From the NCBI GenBank assembly GCA_034509755.1, contig CM067559.1, forward strand, positions 39,142,032 through 39,206,031: a stretch of DNA of 64,000 nucleotides, given 5' to 3'. Position numbers and translations under genes: made by a program. The notes below the pieces were generated by a model. The model saw only the letters and a program-made list of their open reading frames with translations. It had not been told where the DNA came from and made no database searches. Positions 1 through 12,700 of this stretch are shown one piece after another. Every line of letters starts with the position of its first letter. Positions within the stretch are counted from its first letter, which is position 1. This stretch comes from Anisodus tanguticus (lineage: Eukaryota; Streptophyta; Magnoliopsida; Solanales; Solanaceae).

Positions 1-1930
1 CTTTCGACTGAATGGAAAGATGATTTGGTTAATTTTGCCTCTACGCACACCTCACATTTATGTTGAGGGTTTATGTCGAAGGAAAGCAACAATTCCAACG
101 TTACTAACTTTTGAATGGATTTGTAGTTAACGGGTCCTAATCTATGATGCCATAAATTAGAGGATTCAAGCAAGTATGTAGAAGGCTTTATTTCATTAGA
201 TGAACGGATTACAGACATAGTATTTATTTTGATGAGGTTGTCACACGCGAAGCCCCTTCCTACAAATATACCATTCTTAGTTATTACAAATTTGTTGGAC
301 TCAAAAACTAGTCTAAAGCCAGCCTTGACCAACAGTGGCCCTGAAACCAAGTTCTTGCGGATGTCAGGGACGTGCATCACTTCCTTCAAAGTAAGCTCTT
401 TGCCTAAAGTCATTTTGAGGACAACCTTTCCAACCCCTTGCACTTCAAAGGTAGCGTCGTTGTCCATGAACAACTTTTTGCCCGTGATTGGGGCGTAAGA
501 AGAGAATGCACTCTTGTCAGAGCAGATGTGACGGCTTGCACCCGTGTCTATCCACCATTGCCTTGGATTCTCCACCAGATTTGCCTCCAGCACTACAGCC
601 GAGAAATCCTCAATTATATCGTCAAGGTTCGAAGGACCACCCCCGTCTTGTACAACGTTAGCCTTGCCTTTGTTCTTGGCCTTTTTCTTTGAACCTCTCA
701 AATGGTTGGGTTTTGCCGTCTCCCTGGAACTTGCGTGTTTTGTTAGCGTTTCTCTTTGAATCAACAAGATTCGCTTTTGCCTCCATTGTTTGCTTTCCCT
801 TAGATATAGCCCTTTTATTGCCCTCATGTATTTGCAGTTTGATGATAAGGTCTTCAAACCCCATTTCTTTTGTCTTTAGTTTGAGATAACTCATGAACTC
901 GTTCCATGAGGGAGGAAATTTCTCAATCAAAGACGCAACCAGAAACTGCTCATTTGACTTCATTCCTTCCAAATTCAGATGATGAAGAATCATTTGAAAC
1001 TCCTGGATTTGGGATATCACTGATTTACCATCCACCATTTGAAATTTCAGAAACTTTCCAACGATGAATTTCTTAGTACCCGCATCTTGTGCGCTGTACT
1101 TTTTCTCGAGTTTTTCCCACAACTCTTCTGTCGTCTTCACGGTGCAATACACAGTATAAAGTGTATCCAACAGACCGTTCATAATGCAATTTTTGCACAT
1201 GAAATCACTATGATTTCAGGCATCCAGTGGTAACTTCAGGGCATTGTGACCTGGATATCTTCGCCCACTTCATTCGTTGTGTTAGACTGAGTGTCTATTG
1301 CATCCCCACCAGAAGGAGGATCTTCTGTCAGAAAGCGTGACAGGTTAAACGTAGTAACATAGAACATCATCTTTTGTTGCCATCTCTTGAAATTGGTACC
1401 TAGAAACTTTTTTATGGGCGTTCACTTTGGAAACTGGCAGGAGCAGAACCATTGGCAATGGTTGAAGAAGACATCTTTCGAACTCTTAGAAATATAATTT
1501 TGTCTTAAAATGTAGGTCAAAGTGTATTAGAAAGGTTAATCAAGAAGGAAAAGCTGAGTCGAGAGATGACCCACTTTCTTTAAGACAAAATTGTCCCGTA
1601 TAGATGCTTTTACGGCATTAGACAATAGTCTCCCAAGATAAAACAGCAACAACCAACAATACAAAGCTAGTAATGTTGATTCCGGCGAAGAAAATGAATA
1701 TTGAACAGATTGCAAAGAGATGAGAGGATTTTCTGGTTTTTTCTCTCTTTAAACTGAACAATAATGTTCAATTTATAGATGAAGAACAGGGCGGATTCTG
1801 ACTGTTGAAGTCAGATCCTTTGGCTAGCGCCGTTTGGAGAAGATAGAGTCGTTACAATATTTCTGAAATCTTCAGGGACCAAAGTATAAATAAAAAATAT
1901 TTTGGGGACCAAAAGAGAATTCTAGTAGAA
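1..1930 (-). mobile_element. Ty1/copia retrotransposon, 5' part, degenerate (left edge)
   Basis: Read on the minus strand this is the 5' half of a copia element: LTR-like and leader sequence (about 1930-1480), a gag start at 1474 (after GTTCGAAAG), gag to about 658, then the GAG-pre-integrase part of pol running off the left edge. The first gag segment meets a stop after about 20 codons and the frame is lost again near 1230, so it is dead. The leader shares the phrase 'ctctcgactcag' and the gttcgaaagatg start context with the copia fragment at the right edge (62330-64000), so both belong to one family. The 3' half lies outside the window. Confidence 0.85.
658..1200 (-). pseudogene. copia gag polyprotein fragment (UBN2 type)
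   Basis: This is an open stretch of about 180 residues. It shows the usual plant copia gag pattern: a segment with TTEELWEKLEKKYSAQDAG, then KKFIVGKFLKFQMVDGKSV, then LIEKFPPSWNEFMSYLKLK, ending in a Lys/Arg-rich tail before the expected zinc knuckle. In the family this protein packages element RNA into cytoplasmic particles. It is cut off from its N terminus by stops and frameshifts (start codon at 1474), so it is a remnant. Its internal methionine at 1200 is unlikely to be a real start. Confidence 0.8.
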
Positions 1931-3448
1931 AGTCTGTGACCCGTGACCTGGACCGGGTAGGTGGGCGGCAGCGGCGCGCATGGTGCTTATCCCCGAACCC
2001 AAACTCACCTAGGTCCTCCCATTCTTAAAACTTGGGTCACCCCTTGGGGTGCCAAACCCTTACTCAAAACTATAGTTAATATAGTCCTCAATCCTTTCAT
2101 ATTCAACCGATGTGAGAGTTCTATTATATGGAAAAACCAATCCATATATTTGTGTCTCAAACACCTTATTTTGTGTATCAATATCTCTTTCATTCCTCAA
2201 CGAAATTTGATAATACTTGGCACTAATATCATCTACTCATTAGTATATTAGGCATGTGTGAAGAAAGGCATGTGTGAAGAAACGATGTTTCCGACATACA
2301 CCCCATGTGTTTAAGTCATTAAAGATGAAAAAACTTCAATCCATAGAGTTAAATTTCCAACAAAAATGTAGTAATAAAGGAAGTTTATCTCAGTGCAAAA
2401 GTGCTTAATAATTCTGCATTATTATTAATAATAATTCTCACACTTTCATTTTCAAAGACTTGGTTGTGAATAACATGTTTGAAAGTATATTTATGTCCTA
2501 GAGACACTGTATTAGAAAAAATGTACTTTATACACATTCGTATTATTATTAATAGAGATTAATATTTTGGCATTTGCAATTATTGAATTATTAATTGATT
2601 GTTTGTAATATTCTATAATATCCATCCCTGGAGATTACACTGTTATTAATAGTGTGAGATATTAATATTATAACGTAACTCTTAAAATAGCCTCGACTAA
2701 TGATCATCGAGAATGGGATATCGATGATATGTGATAAGTCGACATGTGGTCTGCATCACATCCTTGGAGGATGTAGTATGTCGCACCTACTATGAGTAAT
2801 GGCTACTCGTGATTGGCACATGGATACTTTGAAAGTATTGGTATACCCTATTGATATACTGTTTGTTATACTGTTTGTTATACTTGTCTAAAGTATGATC
2901 AGTGTGTGGGAGATGGAAGTCCTTAGACTTGAGGTCAATACACGCATTATCTACAAAGTAATGTACTTTGATCCCGTCCTAAGCTCAATGCCTTATAGGT
3001 ATATCAGTTATAGTGTATAATAATAATCTTGGGTTAAACATTCTGAACTCTGGTTTTTTTTTTTTGTTTCTGGACAGGTGGAGTCGCGACGCTAACCATT
3101 AGGGCCGCGGCGCCACTAAGGCAGAAGCCTTTCGGCTTCTGCAAAATGCATTAGCACCGCGGTGCTCCACCATGGAGCCGCGACACTGCAGAGGCATAAA
3201 CATTTCTGCTTCTGAAAATGCATTAGCATCGCGGCGCTCCACCATGGAGCCGCGACGCCGTCCAATTTTTGAAACGAAGCATTAGCGCCGCGGCGCCTCC
3301 CTGAAACCCTAGCAAGCGTTGCGGCGTCCTACCATAGGGTCGCGACGCTGATGTCCTGACAAACGTTTCTGTGTTGATTTTCAAAATCGTTCAACCCCTA
3401 AATACAATTTAGGGATCAATTCACATGTCTTTTATCATCACCCACCAT
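1931..3448. other. repeat-derived intergenic stretch without a gene
   Basis: No coding gene is supported. The segment holds a short CpG-rich patch (1935-1990), AT-rich sequence, and from about 2260 LTR-like text with short repeats such as 'actgtttgttat' in tandem near 2860-2880. It ends in the GC-rich tandem array listed separately. It is probably an old LTR-element remnant of unknown family. Confidence 0.4.
3070..3360. repeat. GC-rich degenerate tandem repeat with palindromic core
   Basis: A block of roughly 40-60 bp units recurs, each carrying 'gcattagc', a 'gccgcggcg' or 'accgcggtg' core, and 'ccaccatggagccgcgac'. At least four variants are readable. The cores are self-complementary and CpG-rich, unlike the AT-rich surroundings. 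Similar words recur at 62400-62530 inside the copia fragment at the other end of the window, which suggests an LTR origin. Confidence 0.6.
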
Positions 3449-3704
3449 TAGACCTGTCCATAGGGTCGGGGACCCGCCCGGCCCGGCCCGAAAAAACCAG
3501 GGTCAGCTTTTAGTTGACCCGAGAGCCACTCGACCCGATCAGGGTCAGGGTTGGGCCAGGGAAAAAATTACCCGTCTGACCCGGCCCGGCCCGGCCCGAC
3601 CCCGACCCGCATATTTTTTTAATATAATTTATATTATTTTTCCTTCATTAATATTTATTTTGTACTTATATATATTTTTGCCATTAATAAGTGATATACT
3701 GCAT

Positions 3705-3740
<36 letters not shown>

Positions 3741-4366
3741 CTCTAATCTACTTTTAGCTCGACATAAAATAAGATAAAAACGGTAGCTGATTATTAATTA
3801 TATATTTATATTATTAGTCATTTTGTTAATATCACGGAAGCATAATGTAGGGAGATAAAGTAGTTGTAAATTGGTGAAACTTTAAATGGTCATAACTCTG
3901 CGCTCGGATGTCCGTTTTATCCGATTTTTTTTTTGATTTTGCATATTTTTTCGAGACAGGGACGGTCAAACCGCCATAAGGCGGTTTGGCGCAGCCAATT
4001 TTTAGAAAAACATCAGTTTTTCCAATCAATTTGTGTTTTCCCCCAAATCGATTTCCAATTCTCTTTTTCTTTAGTCAAGATTTCACGATATACAATACAT
4101 TTCAACGTCGAATTTTCGTGGTAATGTAGGGGTGAATACCAATTTCAGTTTTTATAAATTCAATTTAAAAAAAAAATCTCGTCCCGACCCGACCCTGCCC
4201 GCCAAAAAAAAATCGTCGGGTCAGGGCCGACCCGTGACCCGTAGGGTCCCCGAAGGGTCAGGGCCAGGGTCGGAATTTTAAAAAAATATAGGGTCGGGCA
4301 AGGAGGAAAAAAAAAGCCACCCGACCCGGCCCTGACCCGGCCCGACCCGACCTTTGGACATGTCTA
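3449..4366. mobile_element. Non-autonomous hAT-like element with 8-bp target duplication
   Basis: The ends are inverted: the left starts TAGACCTGTCCA and the right, read on the other strand, starts TAGACATGTCCA. Both continue into GGGTCGGG/GACCCG-rich subterminal sequence. An exact 8-bp duplication CCCACCAT flanks it (3441-3448 and 4367-4374), as expected for hAT insertions. The interior is AT-rich, includes a (TA)n run near 3710-3738, and shows no transposase. Length is 918 bp. The GGCCCG-rich subterminal repeats resemble those of the hAT elements at 37506 and 52042. Confidence 0.8.
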
Positions 4367-4374
4367 CCCACCAT

Positions 4375-4711
4375 TATCAATAACACCCATATCGACCATC
4401 ATCCGTTCTTACTCGTTCTTAGTCGTGCACCGTGCAATGAGTCGGACAACGCACTTTTGGCTTAGTTCGAGTTAGAGCGGAATTACTTCCTCGAGTTAGC
4501 GTAGGAGATAATTTAGGGTGATATCAAAAGGTCAACATTCGTTCAAGACATGTAGGATTTCATGAAACCTCGTTTTAATCCAATTTTATGTTTAACCCAT
4601 ATTATTATTCTAATCAATTGTTATATAACCATTGAACCAGCCTGGGATTTGATACCACTATAAGGATTTTGTTGGGTTCAAAGCATATAAGTAAGGCACA
4701 GCGGAAAAGCC
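4375..4711. other. Repeat remnant with primer-binding-site-like motif
   Basis: No gene is seen. Near 4650 the motif 'gataccac' reads on the minus strand as GTGGTATC, resembling a tRNA-Met primer-binding site, followed on that strand by leader-like text. A truncated LTR would then lie at about 4660-4711. It is cut at about 4712, where the next copia fragment begins. Confidence 0.35.
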
Positions 4712-6395
4712 GCAATGATTTACGAATATAATGTTCTTATTGATAATAAGACGTGGGACCTAGTACCCCGTCTGCATGATGCTAACATTATTCGTTCTAT
4801 GTGGATTTTTAGACATAAAAAGAAATCTGATGGTTCTTTTGAGAGGTACAAGGTTTGTCTTGTAGGTGATAGCAGGTCTCAACAGGTGGGAGTAGACTGT
4901 GATGAAACGTTCAGCTCGATCGTAAAGCCTGCAACAATCCGGACTGTCCTAAGCATTGCCCTATCCAAGTCTTGGTCCGTTCATCAGCTTGATGTCAAGA
5001 ATGCCTTCTTACATGAGGATCTTCATGAAACGGTATACATGCATCAGCGTATGGGTTTCAGTGATCCTATTCATCCGAATTATGTGTGTCTGTTGCGGAA
5101 ATTGCTCTATGGACCGAAACAGACTCCTCGAGCATGGTATCAGTGGTTCGCCGATTATATCTCCTCTATTGGGTTTTCACACAACAGATCCGATCACTCC
5201 CTATTCATCTACAATAAGGGTCCAGACATGGCTTACCTCTTATTATATGTTGATGACATCATTCTCGCCACATCATCTAATGCTCTCCGCATCCATTATG
5301 TCCCTCATTTCCTCTGAGTTTGCTATGAAGGATCTAGGCACCCTGAGTTATTTTGTGGGCCTCTCTTTCACTCGACATTCTGGCGCCCTATTTCTATGTC
5401 AGAAGAAATACGCCAAAGAGATCCTTGACCGTGCAGGCATGACATCTTGCAAATCATCCCACACGCCAGTAGACACCAACTCCAAGCTCAGCGCTAATTC
5501 CGACCTTCCTTATTCAAACCCGACTCACTATCGTAGCTTGGCTAAGGCCCTGCAGTACATCACATTCACGAGACCAGACATATCTTATGTTGTACAACAA
5601 ATCTGCTTGCACATGCACAATCCGACGGAAGCACACATGCATGCCCTCAAACGTATTTTACGATACGTCCAAGGCACAGTTCACTTCGGATTACATCTAT
5701 ACAGGTCATCGCTCACTGGTCTCACTGTTTATTCTGATGATGCTGACTGGGGTGGATGTCCTGACACTAGACGCTCCACGTCTGGTTACTGCGTTTTCTT
5801 CAGAGATAACCTATTGTCTTAATCTTCCAAAAGGCAACCTACACCATCCCAATCCAGTGTCGAAGCAAAGTACATAGGTGTCGCCAACGTCGTCTCTGAG
5901 TCTTGTTGAATCCGTAACCTTCTACTTGAGCTTCACTACTCGATTCAAAAGGCAACACTGGTTTACTACGACAATATTAGTGCGATATATTTTTCCGGCA
6001 ATCCCGTCCAACATCAGCGCACTAAACACATTGAGATGGACATTCATTTCGTTCGCGAAAAAGTGGCTCGTGGTCAAGTTCGTGTTCTTCATGTTCCTTC
6101 CATATATCAGATTGCCGACATCTTCACCAAAGGACTTTCGCGCATACTATTTGATGATTTTCGAGCCAGTCTCATTGTTGGTGAACCTCCCACTTCGACT
6201 ACGGAGGTATAATAAAATATTTCCCGAATATTCTTCCATTAAGTATTAATTGTATATCTCCTATTTTAAGTAGAATTATAATCATTTTGTAATTAGATTG
6301 ATTAGTTACCTAGTTTATAGCAAGGTAAATACTTTTGTAATACTATATATATTGTAAATAATTCATCAATAAAATCAATGAACATATTCCATTCT
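4712..6395 (+). mobile_element. Ty1/copia fragment: reverse transcriptase, RNase H and 3' LTR
   Basis: The copia pol starts abruptly inside the reverse transcriptase and runs through RNase H into a 3' LTR of about 185 bp (about 6207-6395). gag, protease and integrase are missing. The LTR matches by eye those at 36281-36466 and 57984-58159, both of which lie on the minus strand. Frames change at about 5300 and 5820, so the element is inactive. Its 3' end lies about 380 bp beyond the stop codon of the receptor kinase gene. Confidence 0.9.
4715..5822 (+). pseudogene. copia reverse transcriptase, frameshifted
   Basis: The reading begins MIYEYNVLIDNKTWDLVPR, the standard start of the copia RT domain. 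It continues with VHQLDVKNAFLHEDL and, near 5250, the catalytic YVDDI motif. A frameshift near 5300 moves the reading to a second frame, which carries FAMKDLGTLSYFVG and the RT tail with PDISYVVQQICLHMH. RNase H motifs begin at about 5735 (DADWGGCPDTRRSTSGYCVF). In active relatives this enzyme makes element cDNA; here the frame break and the absence of integrase make it a relic. Confidence 0.88.
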
Positions 6396-6773
6396 TTTAT
6401 CTTGAACTAGCTATCCCCTCGAAGGTATTTTCAAAGATCTTAATTCTAACTGAAATGAATGTACCAGTAACTTGATGGTAACCAGAGGTGCAGGCCCTCA
6501 GCAAAGTCTGCAGCCACTCAAATGGTTTTAACAATAAGAATTTCTATCAAAAGGGCAATAGAAGTATAGATTGCTTACACTTTTCTCTCGGTTCTAGCAA
6601 AAAATGTGAGAAAATAAAAATGGGCTCAAAAACATGCATTTACATAGCGTAAAATATGTTGTTTCTAACCAAGTGTCAATAACATAATTGTGAATAGGGC
6701 AAAATGAATTGGAAATAACACAAATTAATGGTCTATTTTATGAACAAAATCCTACAGACATATGAACAAAAAC
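6396..6773 (-). other. 3' flank and probable 3' UTR of the receptor kinase gene
   Basis: This lies between the copia 3' LTR and the kinase stop codon. It is AT-rich and has no reading frame of note. By position it should contain the 3' UTR and polyadenylation region of the minus-strand kinase gene; I cannot fix the cleavage site. Confidence 0.45.
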
Positions 6774-9700
6774 TTATCGAGCTGTTGGTCTCGTGATAGA
6801 CTCATCAATGGACAAGTAATGGTCACTTGCACCTAAGTCCATTGAACCCGCGTGTAGGGAGGAATGCATCGAATGCCTGGATATATCATCTGAACTACCT
6901 TCCCCTACTGCTTCTGCCCCTCTTACGATTGCAATTGCATCCTGAATTTCCTTGATAACTTCTGAGATCGACGGTCTCATGCTCCCATGGGGTTGGACAC
7001 ACATCAAAGCTTTCTCAGCTATCTTCCAAATTGATTGGATGTCATAGTCATTGTGTAAAGCGGGGTCGATAATACCCTGAATGTCCCCACTTTCAATGTG
7101 TAGTTTCGCCTAGATGATTAGAAGCACAAAATTTCAAAATCAGTCCAGCAAATGCCTAAGGCATCCAACTTTATAGCAAAGTTCAATAGATTAAATCCGT
7201 CCCCACAATGCCCTGATTATGCAGGTGTCATTTGTCAATATAAATTATTCAGATGTTCCAACTAAATTGTTAGAAGAAACTAAACAAATTAAGAATGTAT
7301 ATTGACACATCCAATGAGAATAATAAACATAATATAGGACTATTTCAGAAGCAAGAAGATATCAACTTCTCTCGAAGGGTAAGGTGACAATTCGCTAGCA
7401 TATTGTTATAAAAGATGGTACATATGATCAATAATTGATCTTACCCATTGGACTATATTATGGCAATTGACACCAAATTTTTCATTAGATATTGCTTCTT
7501 GACCAGATATTAGCTCCAAGAGAATGACGCCAAAACTGTAAACGTCACTTTTGTCCGTCAACTGCTGGGAAATGTAATATCTGTGCAGACATTGAATTAA
7601 ACGAGTCAATATACAAGTCCTGAAGAACATATAACCTATTAGGAAAAGACAATTTGGGAGTATTAGCCACCGAACTTCAAGTATAATTTGTGAGTGTTCA
7701 ACATAGTTTCCCATGGCTTGGAAACTCAGTTATATAATTCAAGTCGGGAATAATGTTACAGGTAGCATTTAGCTTTCTTCGCATCATTATGATTCATAGA
7801 TAGAACTTTGTCCTTCTTGGTAATAGAAGATCGTGAGAGACAAAGAAAACATAAGATCATTCCAACAAATTGAGTACACATAGCAACAAAATATTTGTGG
7901 AATAAAAATGTGGTTAAAGCTTGGCATTGTACCGTAAATAAAAACTTCAAACTTTTAGAGAAGAATGCATACTCGGGATCCAGATATCCTACAGTTCCAC
8001 GGACTATGCTTGACACATGAAAAGCTCCATCTACTTCAAGTTTGGAGAGACCAAAATCTGAAACCTTTGCTCTCATATTCTTGTCGAGCAGAATATTGCT
8101 AGTTTTCACATCTCTGTGGATGATGGATGGGACACATCCCGTGTGAAGATATTCGATCCCTGAAACAAGCATAAAGAGCAATACAGTGAATGTATAAAGA
8201 TCCTTCTCGTCTAATCCAAAACAATTCTTCCTTTCTTACAAGGGATAATTACATTTTTGGACCTCTCAAAAGAATAATAGTTAGCAAATGTATAGGTAAT
8301 GTATATTAAGTATAAATATACATACTGTATACACAAAATATACATAGTTAGTGTATAGATTTTGTATATGTTAGCTAGCGCCCTCTTACAAACCTTTTGC
8401 AGCATCTTCAGCAATCTCAAGGCGCCTGATCCAATTAATACTTCGATCAGGTATTTGCCGACCTGCCAATGATTATACACATTGAGAATGATTCAGGTTA
8501 GATTTTACTGTAATCAAAGTAAGAGATGAACTCACCATAGAGGCGTTCTTTAAGAGTTCCCATATGCATGAATTCGTACACAAGGATACTCTTCCCATCT
8601 TCCTGACAAAATCCCAGAAACTGTACGAGGTTTCTGTGATGTATTCTTGAAAGCAGAGCGACCTGTGTCAAATATCATGAATTCACATATTAAGTGTCCG
8701 GGCAAACCATAATAATTTAATTCAGTGAAACTGTACTCATTCTTCCACAGAAGTAAAACCCTCACTAGGAATGGAATTGTAAATTTGCCACATATAAACT
8801 GGAAATGGTTGTTCTAATTTGCATCAAATCCAAATTGCACCATGTAAAGGAAAAGAAACCGTAGCACTGTGGAACAGCTTAATCAAGTTCTGGTCAATGA
8901 AATATTATTTGCAAATCAATGTTTGTTTTACAGTAAGACTTACTAATTCAAGCTCAAATGACTCCATCAAGTAATTTCCCTCACCAGTTAAAATAGCTAG
9001 AACTTTAAATTGAGGACTAAAACTGCAGTTCCATCTCTTTTCTTTTTTTCATTTCCTTGAAGTGCCTTATTATGTAACATCATGACAAGCTTCTAGAGTA
9101 TAACAGGAACATCCACCAATTTACCTCATTTGAGAACTCTCGCTTCCCCTGAAAGGAATTATTTGTAAGAACTTTGACAGCAATTTCCTTCCCGTCCTTC
9201 AATTTCCCATAGTATACAACTCCAAATCCCCCCGATCCAACTTTTCTTTCAAAGTTCCTAGTCGCCTCTTCAAGTTCAGCTAATATAAAGCAGTGTGCTG
9301 CTTCTGTTGCAGCATCTCCCAAGGAAGAGACAAACCTTTGAGGAGGTAGTTTCATTTCTAGGTGGCCTAAAATAGGAGCAGAACGATAATGTGAGTCCCA
9401 CCAATTTCCTTTTTATGAATAATGATTACAACATAATTAAGTATTGCACCACACCTTGCTTAGGAGAGCGTTTTTTGCCTTTTTGAAGTAGTATGCAAGA
9501 GGCAATGGTAGCAAGAAGAAGAGCAGAAGCACCTACTGATGATCCTATGATGATTTTCTTACGGCTTCGACTGCTTTCTCCTTTGCGAAGATTAATGTTT
9601 CCAGTATAGCTGAGGAATGCAAAATTTTCAGCAGATTTAGTAAAGAAACAGAAAAACAATTTAGAAAGGCATCATGATTATCAGAACTTAAGACTTGGCA

Positions 9701-12700
9701 CAGAAATGATACCCACTTCAAAATCACACCGTTATCAAGAAGACCAGATGGCACACTTCCGGTTAGCATGTTGTTCTGCACGTACCTGCAATCATCATTT
9801 TCATCAAGAAAGAGAAGAAAACTTTACTAGAGGCTTTACATGCGACTGTAAACTAAAATAAGAGAAATACATGCAAGTGGAGCCAAAGAAATTGTTACAA
9901 AGATAATTCTGCTGCTTACAGTTCTTTCAAATTTGCTAGGTCTTCTAAGGTGGAAGGAAGCTGTCCACTCAACTGATTGTTATCAAGATGTCTGCAAGAA
10001 GCATAATGATTAGATTCACCACTCCATGTGTTTAAAAGAATAGCTAAAAAAGATGAATCGAAAAAGGAAGCTTGATTCACATTATCTGTAAGTTAGGACA
10101 TCCACTAAAATCGGGTATTGGACCAGTCAGTGAATTCCCATCCATCCAGCTGCATTAGGAACACGTGTGCATATTGATTATACAGCAGCAGAAAAGGAAG
10201 AAAGGAACATTTAAGAGAATGATATTATGACTTACAGCTCAACTAAGCCGCTCAATTTTGTCAATTCCAACGGAATATTTCCAGTCAAATTTTGCCCAGA
10301 CAATTTACTGCCAAAGGTGACAGTTATGAACTATTAGCTCATCGTTTCAGATTGCGAGAAAGACGTAAAGAGAAAACTAGAAAGTTACATACAAGAATTT
10401 TTCCGTAAGTGAAATGCAGAAAGTGGAAAACATGATACTTATAGCCTGTTTGGAAGCTTCTCCATGGCCAAAAGTGCTTTTCTTTTTTCTCAAAAAATGT
10501 GTGTTTTTTTTCAAAGTTGAGGTGTTTGGTCTAGGAGAAGAAAAAATGTTTTTGAGTATGAGAAGCAAAAAAAAAAAAGTTTTCCCCCAAAAGTACTTTA
10601 AAAAGCACTTTTCAAAATCAGGTGATTATAGCATAAAGAGATAATGTAATGAGCTCTACATTGATGTTATTCTTGGTCTGATATCTGAGTCACAACGGAT
10701 CCAGGACCATGGGACCGGTAAGCATGGGTCACCACCTTCGTTTGTCCAATTGGCAGAAGAGTAATGTGAGATTAAACTGGAAAGAACTGGTCCTGCAACT
10801 CATGGAAAGAGTAATAGACATGCCTAATTAGATCTTGTAACTAACAAACAAAGCTGTGTTCAAAGAAAGACATGTTTTTACCATCTAAAGAGCCATCAGT
10901 TCTTTTCACATATCTGTTTATTTCCATAGCATTCAAGAGAGGCCCCGCGGTGGAGTCAGATGTCTTCCCGAAACGAAAAGATAATACAAAGGGTAAGGAT
11001 AAGTTGAAATAGCCTGGCTCATACAAACGATATTTCCCATGGGCATTCTCTTGGATATTAACTACAGGTTTGCTGATATCAGGAGCTCCAGGGAGGACCA
11101 ACCGGAATTTCCTAATATCACTAGGATCCAAATCCTCAATTTCAGCAAAATAAGTAAATGCCCAACCAAAACCAGGGAAACCATCGAGATTCAGACGATA
11201 AGTTAACGATCCATTTCTTCCTACTACAGCAGTTTGCATTGCTTTTTGAGGAGGCATTTCACCATTTACAGTGTTCACATCAATTGGCATTTTGGTTGAA
11301 ACTCTTACGGTACCAGCAGCAACATCAACAAGGTAGTTGGCTTTTTTTATGGTGTCAGACGCCCATATTCTATCAAATGGGTCATCAGGGTACCTAGTAG
11401 AATAAGGACATTAAGGGCAAATTAAGATTTCGGAGTCATCGAACAAAAACACAATAGGGATAATTACATTTTTGGACCGCTCTAAAAAATAATAGCCGGC
11501 AAATTGATATGTTTTGTATATTAAGTAAAATATACATATACTATTCATAAATATACATGTAATATAGATATCCTATACATAATCAGTGTATATGTTCTGT
11601 ATATTTTGGCTAGCGCCCGTAATTAATTTTGGCTGACAGGCCAAAAATGAAAAAACCCAAAACAATAAGCCAGAAGAAGAAGAGCATGCTAGGGACAGAG
11701 CTTAATACTGTCGAGTCTCTGTGGTGGTTCCTACTGAACAGCAGGTAATTGTTCCGGCAGGGATTTCATCGCCGGTGAAGGAGAGGAAACGCAAGGTGCA
11801 AAATCTACAGGGCAGAGCTGGGCTGGTCTGCTAAGTTCGAATAAACTTGCAGTGGATGGCATGAATTTGTGCTATGTGCCGCCAGTGATGAAAAATGGGG
11901 GTAAGGTAGCTCAGCTTGTCAAGGAAGAGGTGGAATTGAAACTGCAAAATGGACTAACTCTGTAGTGCTGTACGTTGTTGGAGATTCTCCAACTATTGGT
12001 ATGATCCAGCGATTCATTGCGATGCAGTGGAATGAAGTGAGCAAAGCGGGGATTTATTACCATAACAATGGAAACTTCCTAGTGCGGTTCTGCACCAGTG
12101 AGGATCGTGATATTCAGGGCCGTATATGCTGAATAATAGACCCGTAATTGTGAAGGGTTGGAGTCCTGGGTTTAATTTCAATGATGAAGTGCTGCGCACC
12201 ATTCCTCTATGGGTTCGTTTCCCTAATTTGCCTCTAAGCTGTTGGGGAAAGGACTCATTGAGTTGAATAGGCAGTACAATAGGCAGGCCAATTTTTGCTG
12301 ATGAATGCACCGCTGCTGCTAATCGTATTTCATATGCACGATTACTTGTGGAAGTGGATGTTTCCCATACATAACCCAAGCAGGTTAAAGTGGGGGATCA
12401 TGGTGGCACTATATTTGAGCAAGCAGTGGAGTTTGATTGGCAACCCCAATTTTGTACAAGTGCTTGCGAATTGGGCATGTCTGCCCTGAGGAACCTGTTC
12501 CACAAAAAAGGGTCATGAAGAGGCCAGGAAAACAAGCATGGAAGAAGCCTGAGAGTGACATTGGAGTACAGAATAAGGAGAAGGAAGGCAAAGGGACAGT
12601 GGTGGAAGCTAATACTGCTGGAACACAAAAAGATCTACCTGCTCAGGCCACTACTGGAACTGCACATGACACAGGGCATGCTGAGAAATCAACTAGTGAA

